A stretch of 44,963 bases of DNA from Verrucomicrobiota bacterium (GTDB taxonomy: Bacteria > Verrucomicrobiota > Verrucomicrobiia > Limisphaerales > JAFGQR01): the NCBI GenBank assembly GCA_016935555.1, contig JAFGQR010000143.1:1-44963 (forward strand). Direction: 5' to 3'. This document shows, one piece after another, positions 42,517 through 44,963 of this stretch. The translations under genes were made by a program, and so were the position numbers. How positions within the stretch are numbered: the first letter of the stretch is position 1; every line of letters starts with the position of its first letter. The notes under the pieces are model-generated. The model searched no databases. It was not told the DNA's origin and worked only from the letters and a program-made list of their open reading frames with translations.

Positions 42517-42859
42517 AAAAAAAGAAAAAAAAGCGCGAAAAGGGCTTGCCAGCCCCCACCCGTTCGCGGTAGATATCGCGCCGGGCAGTGAACTTGCAAC
42601 TTTCCGCGCTGTCCATGCAAGGAAGCAAGGCCCCGCCGCAACGGCGGGGCTCTTGCTGAACCCGGGGCGAGCCCCGGCCCAGGCCACCCTGACCCATCCC
42701 AGTCCCGCACCCGCTTCCGGTCCCGAACAACGAGCATTGGGATTCCGCGTCGTGTCCCGGCTCCGCTGCGGCCCTGAAGCGCCGCGGTGTTCCGCGCGGG
42801 TCAGGCGCGCGTCTCGCTGCGGCGTTGCATTCCCCGGCGGGGCGGGTATAACCGTGGCG
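42517..42859. other. 343-bp intergenic region with homopurine run and hairpin
   Basis: After the glpF stop comes a 20-base A-rich run (42516-42535) with single G interruptions, unusual in this GC-rich DNA. The hairpin listed below follows, and then GC-rich sequence without a gene-like frame up to the CPBP start. Confidence 0.5.
42630..42650. terminator. GC hairpin downstream of glpF
   Basis: GCCCCGCCG-CAA-CGGCGGGGC is a perfect 9-bp stem with a 3-base loop followed by TCTTGCT. It may terminate glpF. A closely related GC hairpin occurs at 44723-44741, so it may instead be a dispersed repeat. Confidence 0.5.
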
Positions 42860-43753
42860 ATGAAGCGCCATCCCCTGATAGCGTTTTTCGGGCTCATGTT
42901 TGTGATCTCCTGGGGCGTGTGGCTTCCCCTGGCCATGATGCCGGGTCCGGCGCGGGGCGGTGAGCCGAGCCGCTGGGTTCCCTGGCTGCACGTGATTGGC
43001 GCGTATGGACCGTGTTTCGCGGCGCTGCTGGTGACGGGGGTGGGGGAGGGGGTGGAGGGGTTGCGCCGGCTGTTCAGCCGGCTGCTGATCTGGAGGGTGC
43101 ACGCGGGGTGGTATGCGGCGGCGTTGCTGCTGCCTGCGGCGCTGTCGCTGCTGGTGACGGCGATTCACATGATGTTCGGCGGCGACGCGCCGGATTTCGG
43201 GTCGCCCCCGATCGAGGGCATGGCAATGCCGGCGTGGCTGCGGCCGTATCAGGGTTGGGGCATCCTGGCGCCGGTGTTTTTCCTGCAGCTGATGACGGGC
43301 AGCTCGCTGGGCGAGGAGTTGGGCTGGCGCGGCTTTGCGCTGTTGCGTTTGCAGCAGCGTTTCAGCGCGCTGGATGCGTCCTTGATCATCGCGGTGGTGT
43401 GGGCCGTCTGGGCACAACCGTTTTTCCACCTGCAGCATGCGCCGGCGGGCTCGGGGGTGACGATGCGGGATGTGCTGTTTTTCGTGATGCTGTTGGTGGG
43501 GGTGGTTCCGGCGCAGATCCTGATCACGTGGCTGTTCAACAGCACGGGGGGCAGCCTGCTGCTGGTGCTGCTGTATAACAACTCCCTCAAAGTCACCGAC
43601 ATGTTCCTGGCCGCCCCCAACGCCGGCCAGTTCATCCCCGCCGCCGCCTACTGGCTCGTCACCCTGCTCCTCGTGTCCGCCGTCGGCACCCGCCGGCTGA
43701 CCCTTCGCCCGGCGCCGGAAGCGCCCGGGGCGGCGCCGGGAGTCCAGGCATGA
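42860..43753 (+). CDS. CPBP-family intramembrane protein (Abi/CAAX-protease-like)
   Basis: A 297-residue polytopic membrane protein with about eight helices. Motif 1 of CPBP glutamic-type intramembrane proteases is present as GEELGWRGFALLRLQQRF (EExxxR). Motif 2, usually WALWHLP/FxxxH, reads VWAVWAQPFFHLQH: the expected His is Ala-Gln, though His residues follow four to seven places later. Motif 3 region VPAQILITWLFNSTGGSLLL is typical. It may be an active protease with a shifted His or a non-catalytic member. The ATG at 42860 follows GTGGCG; its end overlaps the next gene by four bases. Confidence 0.85.
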   Translation: MKRHPLIAFFGLMFVISWGVWLPLAMMPGPARGGEPSRWVPWLHVIGAYGPCFAALLVTGVGEGVEGLRRLFSRLLIWRVHAGWYAAALLLPAALSLLVTAIHMMFGGDAPDFGSPPIEGMAMPAWLRPYQGWGILAPVFFLQLMTGSSLGEELGWRGFALLRLQQRFSALDASLIIAVVWAVWAQPFFHLQHAPAGSGVTMRDVLFFVMLLVGVVPAQILITWLFNSTGGSLLLVLLYNNSLKVTDMFLAAPNAGQFIPAAAYWLVTLLLVSAVGTRRLTLRPAPEAPGAAPGVQA

Positions 43754-44637
43754 AGGCCCTGTGCATCCACGCGCACTTCGACGATTACGAATTCGTCGCG
43801 GCGGGCACGTTCGAGTTGTGGCGGCGGCGGCTGGGCGCGGGCTTTGCCGGCCGGGTGCTGGTGTGCACGGACGGCCAGGCGGGCCACCACTGCCGGTCCC
43901 GTGCGGAGACGGGGCGGCTGCGCCTGGCGGAGCAGGAGGCGTCCGCGGCGGCAGGCCATTACGAGTTCCGGCTGCTGCGCCTGCCGAACGGGGAGGTGCC
44001 GCGGGAGGCATGCCAGCAGGTGACGCCGGGTTTTCTGGCGGCGCTGTGGAAGGCGATCCGGGATTTCGAGCCGGACTACGTGTTTTGTCCGCCGGTGCCG
44101 GCGGACCCGCTGGCGGGGGTGCACAGCGACCATGTGGTGGTGGCGGAGGGGGTGCGTCGCGTGGCCTACATGATCAATGTGCCGCATGCGTTCACGCCGG
44201 AGTATCCGGCCGACGAGACGCGTTCCGCGCCCTGCAAGGTGCCGGTGATTCTGAACGTGTATGACGGCTACATGGCGGGGGCCAACGCGGCGGATGTGGT
44301 GGTGGACGTGGAGGAGGCCTTTCCCCTGATTGCCCGGATGTCGTGGTGTCACCAGTCGCAGATCGCCGAGTGGCTGCCCTGGGTGGGCCGCCACGACATG
44401 GAGGTTCCGCGGTCGATCGAGGACTGGCAGCGCACCCTGCGGCGGCGGTTCGACCGCAAGAATCGCGAGCTGGGGCTGGCGACCGGCCATGCGGTGGAGG
44501 TGTTCCGCGTCACGGCCTGGGGCGCCGTGCCCGACCTGGCCCAGCTCCGCCGGGATCTGCCCGGAATCGCGCCCGACCTTTCGCCGCTGGACGCGCTGGG
44601 CAGGCGGCTGGCCCTGTGGCGGGGCGAGAATTCCTGA
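43750..44637 (+). CDS. PIG-L-family deacetylase
   Basis: A 295-residue LmbE/PIG-L zinc deacetylase. The metal motif usually written AHPDDxE reads HAHFDDYEF here (Pro replaced by Phe), with the third ligand in GVHSDHVVVAEGV. GRVLVCTDGQAGHH follows the family's second strand. PIG-L enzymes remove acetyl or acyl groups from amino sugars such as GlcNAc derivatives. It is coupled to the CPBP gene by ATGA, but no sugar pathway gene is adjacent, so the substrate is open. Length and C-terminal part fit the bacterial group. Confidence 0.88.
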   Translation: MKALCIHAHFDDYEFVAAGTFELWRRRLGAGFAGRVLVCTDGQAGHHCRSRAETGRLRLAEQEASAAAGHYEFRLLRLPNGEVPREACQQVTPGFLAALWKAIRDFEPDYVFCPPVPADPLAGVHSDHVVVAEGVRRVAYMINVPHAFTPEYPADETRSAPCKVPVILNVYDGYMAGANAADVVVDVEEAFPLIARMSWCHQSQIAEWLPWVGRHDMEVPRSIEDWQRTLRRRFDRKNRELGLATGHAVEVFRVTAWGAVPDLAQLRRDLPGIAPDLSPLDALGRRLALWRGENS

Positions 44638-44692
44638 AGCGCGAGGCGCATGGGGGCACCCGGACATTTGGCTGCTCGGTGGTCGGCGTTCG

Positions 44693-44963
44693 ATGCTCGT
44701 CCCAGTGTCCGTCCCAAGGAAGCCCCGCCGCCGCGGCGGGGATGGGGGCTCGCCAGACAACCCCGCCCGCTTCCTCAACCACAGCTGCGACCCCAATTGC
44801 GAAGCCCAGCAGGAACACCTCCACGTCTGGATCGTTTCCCTCCGAGCCGTCCGCGCCGGCGACGAACTCACCTTCGACTACGGTTACGATCTCCAGGACT
44901 ACCAGGACTACCCCTGCACCGGCCGCTCCCCCCACTGCGCCGGATTCATCGTCGCCCAGAACC
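44693..44963 (+). pseudogene. SET-domain protein lacking its N-terminal half (runs off the window)
   Basis: From about 44759 the frame encodes NPARFLNHSCDPNCEAQQEH, AVRAGDELTFDYGYDL and CTGRSPHCAGFIVAQN. These are the NHSCxPN and ELTFDYGY motifs that form the lysine-methyltransferase pseudoknot, plus the start of a post-SET-like end. The first half of a SET domain (GxGVFA, the GExI/Y block) is missing: upstream the frame passes through a GC hairpin and reaches an ATG at 44693 with Arg/Gly/Pro-rich residues, only 55 bases after the deacetylase gene. Truncation by rearrangement at the hairpin is the simplest reading. The 3' end lies outside the window. Confidence 0.6.
44723..44741. repeat. GC hairpin related to the one at 42630
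   Basis: CCCCGCCGC-C-GCGGCGGGG can fold into a GC stem. It shares the AAGG(AAG)CCCCGCCGC...GCGGGG core and a following GGGGCGAG/GGGGCTCG stretch with the 42630 hairpin. It lies exactly where the SET-domain remnant loses homology. Confidence 0.5.

Noticed and set aside
42516-42535. A-rich run after glpF as a terminator T-tract for a leftward gene
   Set aside because: No leftward gene ends there and no GC stem precedes the run on the minus strand in the right position.
1-44963. CRISPR array
   Set aside because: No regularly spaced direct repeats with unique spacers were seen; the tandem arrays at 1917, 6097 and 8291 have no spacers.

Overview
The window is GC-rich, double-membrane-type bacterial chromosome, most likely from the Verrucomicrobiota. 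This rests on family resemblance, not a marker-gene search: a DUF5069-type gene start, a divergent FtsZ, a choice-of-anchor/beta-helix protein, a meso-diaminopimelate-type MurE and a bacterial SET-domain protein. Genes are tightly packed with many ATGA, TGATG or TAGTG start/stop overlaps.

Region 1 (1 to about 7.9 kb) is an accessory island. A tyrosine integrase that runs off the left edge is followed by a divergently read XRE repressor with ATACGTAT operators, an excisionase-like HTH gene, a replication-type gene with four 11-bp iterons inside it, a Nu1-like small terminase gene and small unknown genes. No capsid, portal or tail gene is visible. The order resembles phage satellites (int, repressor, xis, rep/ori, terS). 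Next come an N-terminally truncated beta-helix protein and an AlbA_2/Schlafen-type regulator with a five-fold VTEQ linker. A tRNA or tmRNA 3'-end-like sequence at 7864-7891 is a candidate attachment-site remnant marking the junction with core chromosome.

Region 2 (8.2 to 26.1 kb) is the division and cell wall (dcw) cluster: mraZ, an unknown gene, rsmH, an ftsL-like gene, ftsI, murE, murF, mraY, a LysM gene, ftsW, murG, murB, ddl, ftsQ, ftsA, ftsZ. murD and murC are absent, and the LysM gene sits where murD usually is. The leader before mraZ holds two perfect DnaA-box matches, a sigma70-like -35 and a 10-bp-period repeat array that looks like an MraZ operator.

Region 3 (26.7 to 31.7 kb) is the most unusual system: a WXG100-like protein, a coiled-coil protein, a second tiny protein with the same W-x-D-x5-F signature, and a 1306-residue membrane FtsK/SpoIIIE ATPase with EccC/EssC-like architecture (one intact ATPase domain between two degenerate ones). 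It looks like a minimal type VII secretion-like operon in a double-membrane organism, directly after ftsZ.

Region 4 (31.7 to 45 kb) is mixed: pyrR-pyrB, a small conserved gene, a three-gene phosphorelay (PAS kinase, single-domain regulator, large hybrid kinase), a DUF5069 remnant, a punA-lysR-leuD run, a glycerol facilitator, a CPBP-family membrane protein with an altered second motif, a PIG-L-type deacetylase, and a SET-domain coding end that lacks its N-terminal half.
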